A DNA stretch of 44,918 nucleotides from DATLYH01 sp035575035 (GCA_035575035.1 DATLYH010000299.1:1-44918); one strand, 5' to 3'; counted from the first letter of the stretch, positions 15,526 to 23,295 are shown. Made by a program: numbers and translations. Notes: a model not told the origin generated them from the sequence alone.

Positions 15526-16274
15526 ACTGACCTCCCTCGTTCCGAACCCCCGCAGCTCGACGTTGGGCAGCGATCGGGTGCTGCGCGCGAATCTCCTCCA
15601 ACTATAGCTTTTGAAAGGCGATCGCTGCGGCTGTCGCCATCCGGGACCGCCTGGCTCCCGATCCACCCCGGCCATTCCTTTCGTGTCGAACCTGAATGGT
15701 ATGGCCCCGCCAAAAACAGGCCCTGCGCGCGGGGGCTGGCCGAAGTCCGCCCCGGGCGGCGCAAACTTTTCGGGCCGCGCACCCTGCCCTGTCTGCCGGC
15801 CGCTGCCCGACAAGGCGAGTGCTCTGCCGATTCGTCTTTTCCCGTTCCCGGGCGATCGGGTATGATGCCGCGGTCGCCGACATGGAACAGTCGGCGCGGG
15901 CCACGGAAGGCCTTGGAGAAGAGGCACGGATGAGACGCCTGATCACGGCCGGAACACCCGCTTTCAGAACCCCGGCGGCCGGCATCACCCCAGTCGATTC
16001 ACCCCAACCATCCCCCTTGGGGGGCAGCATCCCTCACCCTGTCGCGGCCGCACCTGCCCGGCCTTTTTCCGACCACCGCCCCGTGGAAATCGACTTTCCC
16101 CTGCGACCAGGCCCGGGCCCATGAACCGTGACGGAAAAAGGCGGCACGGACGCTCCGGGCTCTGAGCAAAGACCCGTCGCTGAGGCTTTAGGCTCTGACC
16201 AACGATGTTCCCGCTGTCGGAGCCGGGAGCGTCAGCGCTGAGTAGTGGCACTCCCTTTTTTCAGGAACAGAGGC
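15526..16274. other. Long non-coding stretch, partly repeat-derived
   Basis: 749 bases without a supported gene. A TATAGT at 15601-15606 (minus strand) may be the -10 box of the FHA-HD-GYP gene, and a TATGAT at 15861-15866 (plus strand) a -10 box for rightward transcription; neither has a good -35. Short frames starting at 15882 and 15930 are open to 16124, but their Pro/Ala-rich translation has no similarity I recognise. The last 125 bases hold copies of the GCTCCGGGCTC repeat. Confidence 0.45.
16151..16237. repeat. CCGTCGCT/GCTCCGGGCTC-family repeats
   Basis: CGCTCCGGGCTC (16151-16162), a degenerate unit CCCGTCGCTGAGGCTTTAGG at 16173-16192, and an inverted copy GGAGCCGGGAGCGTCAGCG (16219-16237). 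The same family occurs at 19234-19333 and 35280-35338. Confidence 0.7.
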
Positions 16275-17345
16275 ATGAACCGAGACCCAATTCTGATCCG
16301 GGTCGATGGCACGACCCGCACGGGATGGGAGCATCTGTCCCGCTGCCTGACGCTGGCGGCCGCTTTGCAGCGGCGGCGCCGACCCACCTATTTTCTGTCG
16401 CAGCTAGAGCCGGGCTACCTCGCCCTGAACATCAAGCGCGGCGGCAGCGAGTGGCTCGAGGCCGACAGCCCTGCCGGTACACCGGAGGACCTGGAAGAAA
16501 CCATCCAGGAGATCCGCCGGCTCAACCCCGCCGCCGTCATCGTGGACGCGCCCGAGGCCAACGAGGCTTACCTCAGCGCCCTGCGGGCCACCGGCGTACT
16601 GCTCGTCTCGCTTGACAACCAGGCCAACATCCGCTTCCCATCCCGGTTGGTGATCAACCCGCTCCTCGGGCCAGGCCGTGAGGCTTACGTTCACGAGCCC
16701 GGCACGCAGCTGTTGCTGGGACACCGTTACGCTCTGGTCCGCTCCGAGATCCGCCGGGTCCGGCCGCTGCGAGCCCAGGAGCCGCCCCAGCCGTTCCGCG
16801 CCCTCGTCGCCCTGGGGGATGACGACCCCAACAACCAATCGGGCGCGCTGGCCCGGCTGCTGCTTAACATTGCCAAGGTGGGCCGGGTTGATGTGGTGGT
16901 CCGGCCGCAGCACCCCCACCTGGCCAAGTTGCAGGCCCTGGCGGCCAGCTATCCGGACCGGCTGGAAGTGGCTGTGGAGCCGGCCGAGGTGACCGCCCGC
17001 ATCGCCCGCTGCCACTTCGCTCTGACGGCCGGCAATACCTGGTCCTTGGAGCTGGCCTGTGTCGGCGTGCCCCAGCTGGTCATCGTCCAGACCGAGGCCC
17101 ACTGGCCGACCGCCCAGCGCCTGGAAGAGGAAGGAGTAGCGGTCTGCCTCGGCTGGCATGCCACCGTCTCGCCGGTGACTATCCGCCAGGCGGTCCAGGA
17201 CCTGCTCGGCGACAACTTTGAGCGGCTGGCGATGGCCCGCTGCGGCCGCAAGCTGATCGACGGCCGCGGCAACGACCGCCTGGTCACCGCCTTGGAGATC
17301 CTGCTGCACCCCTCGCGGCAGGTCGAGCTCAGCGACGCTGCATAG
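16275..17345 (+). CDS. PseG/SpsG-like GT-B enzyme (UDP-sugar hydrolase or glycosyltransferase-like)
   Basis: 356 residues. The N-terminus (ILIRVDGTTRTGWEHLSRCL) matches the start of PseG/SpsG proteins, where the GxGHxxR segment carries the catalytic His; here it reads GWEHLSR with His20 kept. AVIVDAPEANEAYLSAL and LLVSLDNQANIRFPSRLVIN follow the same pattern (aligned with D.Y....Y...L). The C-terminal half has GALARLLLNIAKVGRVDVVV, a TAGNTWSLELACVGVPQLVI motif equivalent to the nucleotide-binding loop of GT-B folds, and AHWPTAQRLEEEGVAV. Known relatives release UDP from an amino sugar in pseudaminic acid synthesis. No other nonulosonate or glycan gene is nearby, so the substrate is open. AGAGG lies before the ATG at 16275. 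The TAG stop falls within the first bases of a repeat that runs up to polX. Confidence 0.7.
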   Translation: MNRDPILIRVDGTTRTGWEHLSRCLTLAAALQRRRRPTYFLSQLEPGYLALNIKRGGSEWLEADSPAGTPEDLEETIQEIRRLNPAAVIVDAPEANEAYLSALRATGVLLVSLDNQANIRFPSRLVINPLLGPGREAYVHEPGTQLLLGHRYALVRSEIRRVRPLRAQEPPQPFRALVALGDDDPNNQSGALARLLLNIAKVGRVDVVVRPQHPHLAKLQALAASYPDRLEVAVEPAEVTARIARCHFALTAGNTWSLELACVGVPQLVIVQTEAHWPTAQRLEEEGVAVCLGWHATVSPVTIRQAVQDLLGDNFERLAMARCGRKLIDGRGNDRLVTALEILLHPSRQVELSDAA

Positions 17346-17464
17346 TCCGTAGTCCGTAGTTAGTTGCCAGTTGTTAATCGCCAGCAAGAAGGGTAAGGTA
17401 TCTCCATCCACTCGCCAGCGTCCGACAGCCAACTACGGACTGCTAACTACGGACTACGGACTAT
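17342..17464. repeat. TCCGTAGTCCGTAGT-family inverted repeat between a stop and a start codon
   Basis: The left arm (17342-17363, from ATAGTCCGTAGTCC) and the right arm (17443-17464, ending ACGGACTACGGACTAT) are perfect 22-base inverted copies, 79 bases apart. The left arm contains the TAG stop of the PseG-like gene. The right arm ends one base before the polX ATG (17466). A further ACTACGGACTG lies at 17432-17442. Confidence 0.92.
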
Positions 17465-17465
17465 C

Positions 17466-19223
17466 ATGGACAAAGAACAGGTCGCCGCCATCCTTGATGA
17501 GATCGGCACCCTTCTGGAAATCCAGGGTGAGAACCCTTTCCGCTGCAACGCCTACCACAACGCCGCCCGCACCATTGCGCAGCTCGGCGAAAACCTCGAG
17601 GACATCGTCCGGGAGAAACGTCTCGGCGAGCTGCCCGGCATCGGTGAGACCCTGCGTGAGAAGATCACCACCCTGGTGACAACGGGGCGGCTGCCGTACT
17701 ACGAGGATCTCCGCCAGCAGATTCCGTCCGGCCTGCTGGAAATGCTCCGCATCCCGGGGCTGGGCCCCAAGAAGGTCAAGGCCCTCTACGACGAACTGGG
17801 CATCGATACCCTCGACAAGCTCAAGGCCGCTTGCGAGGCCGGCCGGGTCGCTGGGCTGCGCGGCTTCGGTGCCAAGACCCAGCAAAAGATCCTTGAGGGG
17901 ATCGCCTTCCTCAGCCAGATGGGGGACCGGGTCCGCATCGACCAGGCAATGGCCGTCGCCGAGGTCATCCTCGACGGGTTGAAGGGGTGTCCGGGGATCA
18001 TCCGGATGGAGATCTGCGGCAGTCTCCGGCGGCGCAAGGAGACCGTCAAGGACATTGATGTCCTGGTCAGCTCCGACAAACCGGAGCCGATCATGGAGCG
18101 TTTCGTCAAGCTGCCCGGCGTCCGGCAGGTGATTGTCCAGGGGGACACCAAGTCGAGTGTGGTGCTGGCCGGCCGGTCCTTCCTGATCAACGCCGACCTG
18201 CGTGTCGTCCGCGACCAGCAATTCCCCTTCGCGCTGCATTACTTCACCGGCAGCAAGGAGCACAACATCCGCATGCGCGAACGGGCCATCAAGTACGGCC
18301 TGAAGCTCAATGAGTACGAACTGGCTGGCAAGGGCAAGAGCATTCCCTGCAAGGAGGAGGCGGACATCTTCCACGCCCTCGACCTGGACTACATTCCGCC
18401 GGAACTGCGCGAGGACACCGGCGAGCTGGAAGCGGCTGAGAAACACACCCTCCCCAAACTGATCGAGCCGACCGACATCCAGGGGGTCTTCCACTGCCAT
18501 ACCGACTGGAGCGACGGGGCCGCCACTCTGGAGGCGATGGCCGAGGCCGCCCGTCGGCTGGGACTGAAGTACCTCGGCATCGCCGATCACTCGCAGTCGC
18601 TGACGGTGGCCAACGGCATGAGTCCCGATCGGGCGCGCCGGCAACAGGCCGAGATTGACAAGCTCAACGACCGGCTTAAGGGCATCCGCCTGTTCAAAGG
18701 GATCGAATGCGACATCCTGCCTGACGGCCGACTCGACTACGACGACCAGCTGCTGGCAACGTTTGACTACGTGGTGGCCAGCGTCCACAGTCACTTCAAG
18801 CAGTCGCGGGAAGAGATGACCCGGCGGATCATCCGGGCGATCGCCAACCCGCACGTGACCATGCTCGGCCATGCCACCGGCCGGCTGCTGCTGCGGCGTG
18901 ATGCCTACCAGGTGGACCTGGAGGCAGTCTTACAGGTGGCGGCCAAGCACGGCACCCTGGTCGAGATCAACGCCCATCCGGAGCGGCTGGACATCGACTG
19001 GATTCACGCCAAGCGGGCCAAGGCGCTGGGCGTCGGGCTGGTAATCAACCCCGATGCCCACAGCACCGACGAGATCGCCCTGTACCGCTTCGGCGTGGAC
19101 GTGGCCCGGCGCGGCTGGCTGGAGAAGGACAACGTGTTCAACACGCGGACGGCGGCCCAGGTGGCCAAGGCGCTGGCCGCTCGTCGGAAGCACAACGAAG
19201 CAGCGGGGCGCGGTTGGGGATGA
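17466..19223 (+). CDS. polX: DNA polymerase/3'-5' exonuclease PolX
   Basis: 585 residues, the standard length of bacterial PolX. Order: N-terminal helix-hairpin-helix (IGTLLEIQGENPFRCNAYHN, LPGIGETLREKI), a second HhH (IPGLGPKKVKALYDELGI), the family X palm with CGSLRRRKETVKDIDVLVS at about 183-201 (catalytic Asp pair in DID), thumb (FTGSKEHNIRMRERAIKYGL), and a C-terminal PHP phosphoesterase from about 340 (FHCHTDWSDG, GIADHSQSL, GIECDILPDG, VASVHSHFKQ, MLGHATGRLL, LVEINAHPERLD, NPDAHSTDEIALY) with its metal ligands present. It fills short gaps in base-excision repair and trims 3' ends. No Shine-Dalgarno site is visible: the bases before ATG are the right arm of a repeat. The downstream hairpin repeats probably terminate it. 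Confidence 0.95.
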   Translation: MDKEQVAAILDEIGTLLEIQGENPFRCNAYHNAARTIAQLGENLEDIVREKRLGELPGIGETLREKITTLVTTGRLPYYEDLRQQIPSGLLEMLRIPGLGPKKVKALYDELGIDTLDKLKAACEAGRVAGLRGFGAKTQQKILEGIAFLSQMGDRVRIDQAMAVAEVILDGLKGCPGIIRMEICGSLRRRKETVKDIDVLVSSDKPEPIMERFVKLPGVRQVIVQGDTKSSVVLAGRSFLINADLRVVRDQQFPFALHYFTGSKEHNIRMRERAIKYGLKLNEYELAGKGKSIPCKEEADIFHALDLDYIPPELREDTGELEAAEKHTLPKLIEPTDIQGVFHCHTDWSDGAATLEAMAEAARRLGLKYLGIADHSQSLTVANGMSPDRARRQQAEIDKLNDRLKGIRLFKGIECDILPDGRLDYDDQLLATFDYVVASVHSHFKQSREEMTRRIIRAIANPHVTMLGHATGRLLLRRDAYQVDLEAVLQVAAKHGTLVEINAHPERLDIDWIHAKRAKALGVGLVINPDAHSTDEIALYRFGVDVARRGWLEKDNVFNTRTAAQVAKALAARRKHNEAAGRGWG

Positions 19224-19233
19224 CTTTCTTTCG

Positions 19234-19333
19234 GAGCCCGGAGCAATACCCGTCGCTAACGCTCCGGGCTCGGAAGTCACCCGTCGCTGGCGCTCCGGGC
19301 TCCGAAGTCACCCGTTGCTAACGCTCCGGGCTG
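19234..19333. repeat. Hairpin plus three 31-base tandem repeats after polX
   Basis: GAGCCCGGAGC (19234-19244) pairs perfectly with GCTCCGGGCTC (19261-19271), a likely terminator for polX. The unit CCCGTCGCTAACGCTCCGGG (plus CTC) starts at 19249, 19280 and 19311, an exact 31-base period, with GAAGTCA in the 8-base gaps. It is related to repeats at 16151-16237 and 35280-35338. Three short units without unique spacers do not make a CRISPR. Confidence 0.85.
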
Positions 19334-19385
19334 GTAGCCAATGCGCCCTGAGAGATCGAATTCCATTCGATTCGATGCCCCCCTC

Positions 19386-19413
19386 TTGACATTCGGTTAA
19401 GCAAATTTATTAT
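19386..19413 (+). promoter_or_regulatory. Sigma-70-type promoter for the DUF1559 gene
   Basis: A perfect TTGACA (19386-19391), 16-base spacer, TATTAT (19408-19413), in a locally AT-rich stretch unusual for this window. The expected transcript starts near 19420, about 45 bases before the ATG. It is the best promoter match in the window. Confidence 0.75.
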
Positions 19414-19463
19414 TTAGTCCCAGCTAATCAAAAACACAGGCGATCCTAAGGGAGGACTCCGTG

Positions 19464-20411
19464 ATGCGACGCGCCTTCACCTTGATTGAGCTGTTGGTGG
19501 TGATCGCCATTATCGGCATGCTAATTGGCCTGTTGCTGCCGGCGGTGCAAAGAGTCCGGGAGGCCGCCGCCCGCACGCAAAGCAGCAACAACCTCAAGCA
19601 AATCGGGTTGGCGATGCATCACTTCCACGACGCCAACCAGCGCTTCCCCGCTGGCTACCTGGCCAACACGCGCGACCCGGCCGCGAACCCGGAAACCCTC
19701 GATGCCCCGCCGGGCTGGGGGTGGGGGGCGCAGCTCCTCCCCTACCTGGAACAGGACAACCTTCACCGGCAGCTCCGGCTCGACTTGCCGGCCTGGCATC
19801 CCGCCAACGCCGACCTGGTGAAGGCCCATCTCAAGGTGTTCCTTAACCCGGGCGCTCCGAACCAGGGGGCGACGATGCTGGTCAAGACCGAGTCCGGGGT
19901 GGTGCTGGCCGAGTGGGGGCGGTCGCACTACGTGGCCAACAACGGTCAGGACGAATCCTGGGCTTACCTGCGGCACGACCTGTCCGGCCTTCCGGGCACC
20001 GGCCCGTTCTACCGCAACTCGAAGGTGCGAGCGGCGGACGTGATCGACGGGCTGAGCAACACGGTGTTCGTCGGCGAACACACCACCGTCAGCGATAAAA
20101 CATGGGTCGGCGTCCACCCCAACGCCGCATCCTGTCCCCTTGATCCGAACCGATTCCCGTTCACCGAGTGCGACGCCCCGGCGACATTGGTCCTGTGCCA
20201 CAGCGGTCCGGCGGCCAGCGAGCCGGGCGTCGTCCATCCGCCGAGCTTCCCGACCTGCCACGTTTGCCAGATGTACGCGCCGTGGTCCAGCGGCGGCGGA
20301 CAGGTGCTGTTCGGCGATGGGCATGTGCAGTTCATCCCAACGTCGATCAACCTCAACACCTGGGCGGCCCTGTCCAGCATGAACATGGGGGACGTGCCCG
20401 GTAACTTCTGA
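19464..20411 (+). CDS. DUF1559 pseudopilin-like protein
   Basis: 315 residues from ATG at 19464 (a GTG at 19461 is equally close; GGGAGGA precedes both). The N-terminus MRRAFTLIELLVVIAIIGML is a type IV prepilin/type II secretion pseudopilin cleavage and helix motif, followed by LLPAVQRVREAAARTQSSNN and LKQIGLAMHHFHDANQRFP, the hallmark of DUF1559. The middle has VIDGLSNTVFVGEH and the C-terminus a GGGQVLFGDGHVQFI motif (H-X9-DG type) ending in VPGNF. DUF1559 proteins occur in dozens to hundreds of copies in planctomycete genomes; they are surface or periplasmic proteins of unknown role that carry pseudopilin-like N-termini. It has its own strong promoter. Confidence 0.92.
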   Translation: MRRAFTLIELLVVIAIIGMLIGLLLPAVQRVREAAARTQSSNNLKQIGLAMHHFHDANQRFPAGYLANTRDPAANPETLDAPPGWGWGAQLLPYLEQDNLHRQLRLDLPAWHPANADLVKAHLKVFLNPGAPNQGATMLVKTESGVVLAEWGRSHYVANNGQDESWAYLRHDLSGLPGTGPFYRNSKVRAADVIDGLSNTVFVGEHTTVSDKTWVGVHPNAASCPLDPNRFPFTECDAPATLVLCHSGPAASEPGVVHPPSFPTCHVCQMYAPWSSGGGQVLFGDGHVQFIPTSINLNTWAALSSMNMGDVPGNF

Positions 20412-20502
20412 GCGTTGCCGGACAGGCCTGTTCTGGGGGATGCGGTTCCGTAACCACAAGCGGCTCGCGTGCAACTCCGAATGGTTCTGGGGGAGGTGCC
20501 CG

Positions 20503-20952
20503 GTGATTTCTAACCATGACGATGGGGCTCCCGACCGCCGCCGGCTATGGTCGCTGGTCGGGGTGGCGGGAGTGCTCGCCATCCCTTTCCTGGTCATCTG
20601 GTGGCCGGGGTGCCGGGAGTACCCAGCCGTGTCGAGCCGGGAGAGCCTTTACCTGATGAAGCTGCTCTACACCGCTTGCAATACCAAAGACCCCGCCCGG
20701 CTGGCCAAGGTGGAGCAGGGAGTCGAGAAGGCGGCCCGCGACGGCAAGCTCTCCCCTCCCGAACAAGAGGCGTTCGCCAAGATCATCGGCATGGCCAAGA
20801 GGGGGGAGTGGCAAGACGCCGAACGGGCGGCATTCCGGTTCGCCCAGGACCAGGTTGGCCAGGGCCACCCCGCCCCGCATGGAGACAAGGAGATACGGAG
20901 ACAAGGAGACAAGGAGATTGGGAGACACGGAGACAAGGAGACAAGGAGATGA
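20503..20952 (+). CDS. Small hypothetical membrane protein with repeat-encoded C-terminus
   Basis: 149 residues from GTG at 20503, chosen for the GGGGGAGG about 8 bases upstream; an ATG at 20440 would add 21 residues. One membrane segment (LWSLVGVAGVLAIPFLVIWW, about 14-33) is followed by a soluble helical part (ESLYLMKLLYTACNTKDPAR, EQGVEKAARDGKLSPPEQEA, FAKIIGMAKRGEWQDAERAA). The function is not recognised; similar small proteins with this SLYLMKLLYTACNT-KDPARL pattern follow DUF1559 genes in planctomycetes, to my recollection. The last 23 residues (GDKEIRRQGDKEIGRHGDKE plus TRR) come from a simple repeat and are probably not ancestral. It lies downstream of the DUF1559 gene and is probably cotranscribed with it. 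Confidence 0.65.
   Translation: MISNHDDGAPDRRRLWSLVGVAGVLAIPFLVIWWPGCREYPAVSSRESLYLMKLLYTACNTKDPARLAKVEQGVEKAARDGKLSPPEQEAFAKIIGMAKRGEWQDAERAAFRFAQDQVGQGHPAPHGDKEIRRQGDKEIGRHGDKETRR
20881..20949. repeat. GGAGACAAGGAGA simple repeat forming the gene's 3' end
   Basis: Seven near-identical GGAGACA units (mostly GGAGACAAGGAGA, once GGAGACACGG) in a row. Read in frame they give GDKE-RRQ-type residues, and the TGA stop (20950-20952) follows directly. Confidence 0.85.
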
Positions 20953-21079
20953 GCGGGTGATCTATGGTAACGCCTGAGTACGGAGTACTCTGGACTCGGT
21001 GGAGAGTCTGATTTTTGGAGATACCGCCCTTCCCGGCCTGGGGTACTTACGCCGTTCATCTGGTCTGCGTGTCTCTCCC

Positions 21080-22333
21080 TCATCCCGGTAGCCGGTACTT
21101 CGGGTTTGCCTCCAGGTAGCGCTGCACCCGGTCGGTGCGGGTCACCGCCTCGGCCAGGAAGCGCACCGCCTGGCGCAGCCGGTCGTCCGGCTCGGCGCAG
21201 CTGAGGCGCAGGAATCCCTGCCCGGCCGGGCCGAAGCACTCACCCCCCAGACAGGCTACCCCGAAACGGTCATCCGCTCCTTCCAGCAGGTACATGGCCA
21301 GGCCGTGCGACGTGATCCCCAGCCGCCGGCAAACGGCCGACACATCGGGAAAGGCGTAGAATGTCCCGGCCGGCATCAGCACCTTCACGCCGTCCACCCC
21401 CCGCAATCCCTCGACCAGCAATTCCACCTTCCGGCGGAAGCGCTGCATTGCCTCGTCGCGCTCGGCGGCATCGTGCTCCAAGGCCGCCTGGCCCGCCCAC
21501 TGTGCCAGGGGCGGCACGCATGACAGCGCCGTGTTAATCATCTTGCCGATGGTCTGGACCAGCCGTGGGTTGCTGATGGCGTAGCCGACGCGCCAGCCGC
21601 TCATGCTGTACGACTTGCTGAAGGTGTAGGCCGCTACCACCTGGTCAAGGAGGCCGGGCTCGGCCAAGAGCGGATGATGCCGGCCCTGCCAGACCATATG
21701 GCAATACGGTTCGTCGCTGAAGACGGCCACGTCCCGGCCGCGGACCAACTCGGCCAGGCCGCGCAGATCCTCGGCGGTGGCCACGCCCCCGGTCGGATTG
21801 TGCGGCGTGTTGAGAAAGATCGCCTTGGCCCGCGGCTCTCTTTTCAGGAAGCGCTCCACGTCGTTGAGGTCGGGCCGAAACTGGTTCTCCTGTCGCAGCG
21901 GACTGTAGACCGGCCGCGCCTGCCGCCGTTCGATGTTTGGTCCATAAGTGGGGAAGTGGGGGGTGAAGACTAGGACCGCATCGCCCGGATCGAGGACGGC
22001 CTCGCAGAAGAACTGCTCGAAGACCTTGGCCCCCGGCCCGATGACAACGTTGTCAGCCGTCACCTCGATGCCGTATTCGCGGCGGTAATTGGCGGCGACC
22101 GCCTCGCGGAAGGCAGGCAGGCCGAGCGACGGGCAGTAGTGGGTGGCCCCCTCCTGGATGGCCCGGATGCCGGCCGCGCGGGCGGCGCGGGTACTGGGGA
22201 ATGGGCTGTCGCCGATTTGCAGCTCGACGACATCTTTGCCCTGTGCCTTGAGGCGCTGGGCGACGGCCAGGACATCAAAGGCGGTTTCGGCGGTCAGACC
22301 CTGGGCGAACTGGCTGAGAGTTATCGAAGTCAT
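21080..22333 (-). CDS. Class I/II PLP-dependent aminotransferase
   Basis: 417 residues, fold type I aspartate aminotransferase family. Seen: LQIGDSPFPSTRAA, ATHYCPSLGLPAFREAVA, DNVVIGPGAKVFEQ, FLNTPHNPTGGVAT (the Asn that contacts PLP), VFSDEPYCHMVW (the Asp that binds the pyridine N), and TFSKSYSMSGWRVGY with the PLP lysine. The C-terminus FLRLSCAEPDDRLRQAVRFL carries the carboxylate-binding Arg. It transfers amino groups between amino and keto acids; the exact substrate (Asp, aromatic or other) cannot be fixed. The ATG at 22331-22333 lies inside a TCCGTAGTCCG-family repeat, so no Shine-Dalgarno is present. It is downstream of, and on the same strand as, the hypothetical at 22405. Confidence 0.92.
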   Translation of the reverse strand: MTSITLSQFAQGLTAETAFDVLAVAQRLKAQGKDVVELQIGDSPFPSTRAARAAGIRAIQEGATHYCPSLGLPAFREAVAANYRREYGIEVTADNVVIGPGAKVFEQFFCEAVLDPGDAVLVFTPHFPTYGPNIERRQARPVYSPLRQENQFRPDLNDVERFLKREPRAKAIFLNTPHNPTGGVATAEDLRGLAELVRGRDVAVFSDEPYCHMVWQGRHHPLLAEPGLLDQVVAAYTFSKSYSMSGWRVGYAISNPRLVQTIGKMINTALSCVPPLAQWAGQAALEHDAAERDEAMQRFRRKVELLVEGLRGVDGVKVLMPAGTFYAFPDVSAVCRRLGITSHGLAMYLLEGADDRFGVACLGGECFGPAGQGFLRLSCAEPDDRLRQAVRFLAEAVTRTDRVQRYLEANPKYRLPG

Positions 22334-22399
22334 GGTCCGTAGTCCGTAGTTCGTAGTCCGTAGTATATTCGGCTGCGGACTACCGACTACGGACCATGG
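22331..22399. repeat. TCCGTAGTCCGTAGT-family inverted repeat over the aminotransferase start codon
   Basis: CATGGTCCGTAGTC (22331-22344) and GACTACGGACCATG (22385-22398) are perfect 14-base inverted arms; a second TCGTAGTCCGTAGT follows the left arm at 22351-22364. The CAT at 22331-22333 is the start codon of the minus-strand gene. Six bases separate the repeat from the stop of the upstream gene at 22405. Confidence 0.9.
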
Positions 22400-22404
22400 A
22401 TAGA

Positions 22405-23154
22405 TTACTGCCGGGCGTCGATCGTCTGGGCCAGCGGGCGGATGACCGCGGGGATGATGTGGCCATCGATCAATTCCTGGATGATGCGGCGCTGGTTGCG
22501 GTATGACTCGACGTAGGTCTTGAACGGCTGCCGGCCCCAGTACTGCCGGACCGTGAAATAGACGCTAATCGGTGCCTCGGGAAACTGACCGGTGCGGATC
22601 TGATAGGCAGAGGTTCGGGTCTCGACGCTCAGCCGGCACTGCAGCCGGCAAGTGTCGTCCAGGGCCAGCATCAACGACGGCTCGTAGTTTATCACCCGGC
22701 TGCCCGGGATGTGCAACAGGTTCTCCAGAGTGGTGTTCAGGCCCAGCGCCTCGGCCACCACCTCGTCATGATTACCGCTGAAGAGGAAGTCAAAGGTGAA
22801 CAGAACGTCGAGTGCCTCGCCATCGAGGGTGCTGAAGTCGGAAAGGTAGTAGGGGATCAGCTCCAGGACGTACTCATGCAGGGCATCGGCTTCCTCGAGG
22901 GAAGGCGGGTTGACGAAGCCGCTGCCGACCCGGCGCGGCTCCAGGGAGGCCCAACGGTAGCTGCCTTGCTCCCGATCCTCTTCCAGCACGTACTCGCCCC
23001 CGTCCCGGCAGTCGAAGTCAACCATCTGAGGGAATTTTTTGCGCAGCCCCTCGAAGAAGTGCAGGACGGTTTCCCGATTGGCCGACCGCTCCAGCTTGGT
23101 ATTTACATAGGCAAATACCCCGAAATCATCGCACAGGGAGCTGTACGGGTTCAT
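22405..23154 (-). CDS. Conserved-looking hypothetical protein, no recognised domain
   Basis: 249 residues, acidic, no signal peptide or membrane segment. GAGGA lies about 9 bases before the ATG. The translation looks like a true folded protein (balanced composition; for example FEGLRKKFPQMVDFDCRDGG, SYRWASLEPRRVGSGFVNPP, LFTFDFLFSGNHDEVVAEAL, LQCRLSVETRTSAYQIRTGQ), with alternating strands and helices, and a C-terminal helix RNQRRIIQELIDGHIIPAVI. I do not recognise the family. It shares strand and probably a transcript with the aminotransferase, but a repeat intervenes. Confidence 0.75.
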   Translation of the reverse strand: MNPYSSLCDDFGVFAYVNTKLERSANRETVLHFFEGLRKKFPQMVDFDCRDGGEYVLEEDREQGSYRWASLEPRRVGSGFVNPPSLEEADALHEYVLELIPYYLSDFSTLDGEALDVLFTFDFLFSGNHDEVVAEALGLNTTLENLLHIPGSRVINYEPSLMLALDDTCRLQCRLSVETRTSAYQIRTGQFPEAPISVYFTVRQYWGRQPFKTYVESYRNQRRIIQELIDGHIIPAVIRPLAQTIDARQ

Positions 23155-23275
23155 CTCGAGTTCCTCGATTTGGGAAGGAGCGCCAAACGGCGCTGGTTAG
23201 TGCCCCCTACCCCTTACTCATTGTTCGTCCTTTCGCCGGCAGATGCAAGAGCGGTAGCAAGTTTTCGACGGGTTG

Positions 23276-23281
23276 TATAAA
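23276..23281 (+). promoter_or_regulatory. Possible -10 box for tRNA-Val
   Basis: TATAAA about 15 bases upstream of the mature tRNA 5' end; no convincing -35 box. Confidence 0.3.
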
Positions 23282-23295
23282 GTAACTGTCAGAAC

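Noticed and set aside
15528..15927. N-terminal extension of the FHA protein to an ATG at 15927
   Set aside because: Low-complexity composition; the GTG at 15525 has a strong ribosome site and begins right before the FHA domain.
13915..15933. Open frame of 672 codons on the plus strand
   Set aside because: Exactly opposite the FHA-GAF-HD-GYP gene, whose motifs are all intact; the plus translation has no similarity.
15882..16124. Possible 80-residue gene
   Set aside because: No similarity or convincing codon pattern; Pro-rich end.
19249..19333. CRISPR-like array with 31-base period
   Set aside because: Only three units, gaps of 8 near-identical bases rather than unique spacers, and no cas genes.
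20881..20949. CRISPR-like array
   Set aside because: Short contiguous units without spacers; a simple tandem repeat.
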